Below are positions 63,160-64,000 of a stretch of DNA of 64,000 bases, in pieces (within the stretch, counting starts at the first letter, position 1; each line of letters starts with the position of its first letter). Source of the DNA: Glandiceps talaboti (Eukaryota > Hemichordata > Enteropneusta > Spengelidae); NCBI RefSeq assembly GCF_964340395.1, contig NC_135563.1, positions 19,992,151-20,056,150 on the forward strand, read 5' to 3'. Made by a program: the position numbers and the translations under genes. The notes below the pieces were generated by a model. The model ran no database searches. It was not told the origin of the DNA and saw only the letters and a list, made by a program, of their open reading frames with translations.

Positions 63160-64000
63160 ATATTACATGGTTTGTATTTCAACTGACTGTGTGTAATATA
63201 TGTAATATATAAGTGATTTCAAGTTGTGTTGTTTGTTCGTAATAAAGTACCAATATGATTATGTATGACGTACTTTAAGTAACTTTATAACATTATCTTT
63301 AAGTCGAATTATCTTATTTTTTTTCTCGAGAATATTACTATTGTTACGGTAATTTGTCTTTTATGCGTAGTAGTGCAGCAACTACAACAACCTCCACTTG
63401 TAAACACTTAAACAAATTAAATGTATCCTTGTGAACCGTAAAAATCGAAACGAAACAAGCTTGGCCGGAATTTTGTGTAGTCTAAACTGCGGCCAAGACA
63501 GCCAACATATACATTTTTTCTAATTAAGTGCTCGAAACCCTTTAAAGTCTCTAAACAAGTGGGCCATGAACAAACGTCATCAGAGTGGAAATTGAGTTAG
63601 ATTTATTACGATTTCATGTCAGGTAACCAATGGTACGCAGCTTTGTGGTGTTAAAGTCTTCGAGTAGTAAGTGTTGCACACTCCACACCGTGTAAAGTAT
63701 GTGGAGGAAGAAAGAATTTGATATATTGAACTCTTTATCTACCTTGAACACTGACGGAAATAAATAAAGAGGGGAAACAAATGGAATGAGTTAATTATCT
63801 CAATTGTACAGGTTATCAGTCTTCTGGTAGCTTTAATTATGTGCGATTTTCCCTCTGGATTCTATAACATGCGGGTATAATTGCCACTATTGCAGAGGCG
63901 TTTCTTGGGGCTACGTTATCTATCTCCCTTGGGTGTACGTTGAAGCATTTTAAAAGATGTAACTTGATGATCGTATCTTGTTATCAGGCAGGTGTAGATG
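63159..64000. other. non-coding DNA
   Basis: No open frame or repeat of note up to the window end. Confidence 0.5.

Overview
The window looks like nuclear DNA from an animal, probably a marine invertebrate (a lophotrochozoan or an early-branching deuterostome). It is AT-rich and gene-poor, and it is full of microsatellites, foldback elements and retrotransposon remnants. The one clear gene is an intact, single-exon biogenic-amine G-protein-coupled receptor. Nothing bacterial is visible: no operons, no ribosome-binding sites, no dense coding. The species cannot be fixed from the sequence alone.

Layout. Positions 1-10 kb are non-coding, with a near-perfect palindromic foldback element (about 3.18-3.51 kb), a decayed foldback (about 7.36-7.52 kb) and two reverse-strand copies of a dispersed repeat attached to a CAGA microsatellite (about 6.18-6.66 kb). 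Positions 10.2-15 kb hold tetranucleotide arrays, a three-copy repeat of about 210 bp, and the 3' ends of two decayed LINE-type retrotransposons. Positions 15-26 kb are non-coding with scattered microsatellites, a forward copy of the dispersed repeat (about 20.4 kb) and a repeat-free block (21.7-23.0 kb) that could be regulatory. Positions 26.1-38.7 kb form a simple-repeat-poor island centred on the receptor gene (28769-30196, + strand). Positions 39.06-41.69 kb are a satellite with a monomer of about 75 bp, a dimeric period of about 150-160 bp and one exact 160-bp duplication. Positions 42-64 kb alternate non-coding DNA with long TATG, CATA, AT and GAT arrays, a hairpin in an AT array (54.5 kb), a foldback element bracketed by TA tracts (56.4-56.6 kb) and a MITE-like inverted-repeat element (58.5-58.7 kb).

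Function. The receptor belongs to the alpha2-adrenergic / alpha2-like octopamine group. It has an aspartate for the amine, TM5 serines and threonine for catechol or phenol hydroxyls, a long third intracellular loop and a short tail, which together suggest Gi/o coupling. The rest of the window offers no partner genes; it is intergenic or intronic DNA shaped by repeats. Most open frames other than the receptor are chance frames or read-through of stop-free repeats.
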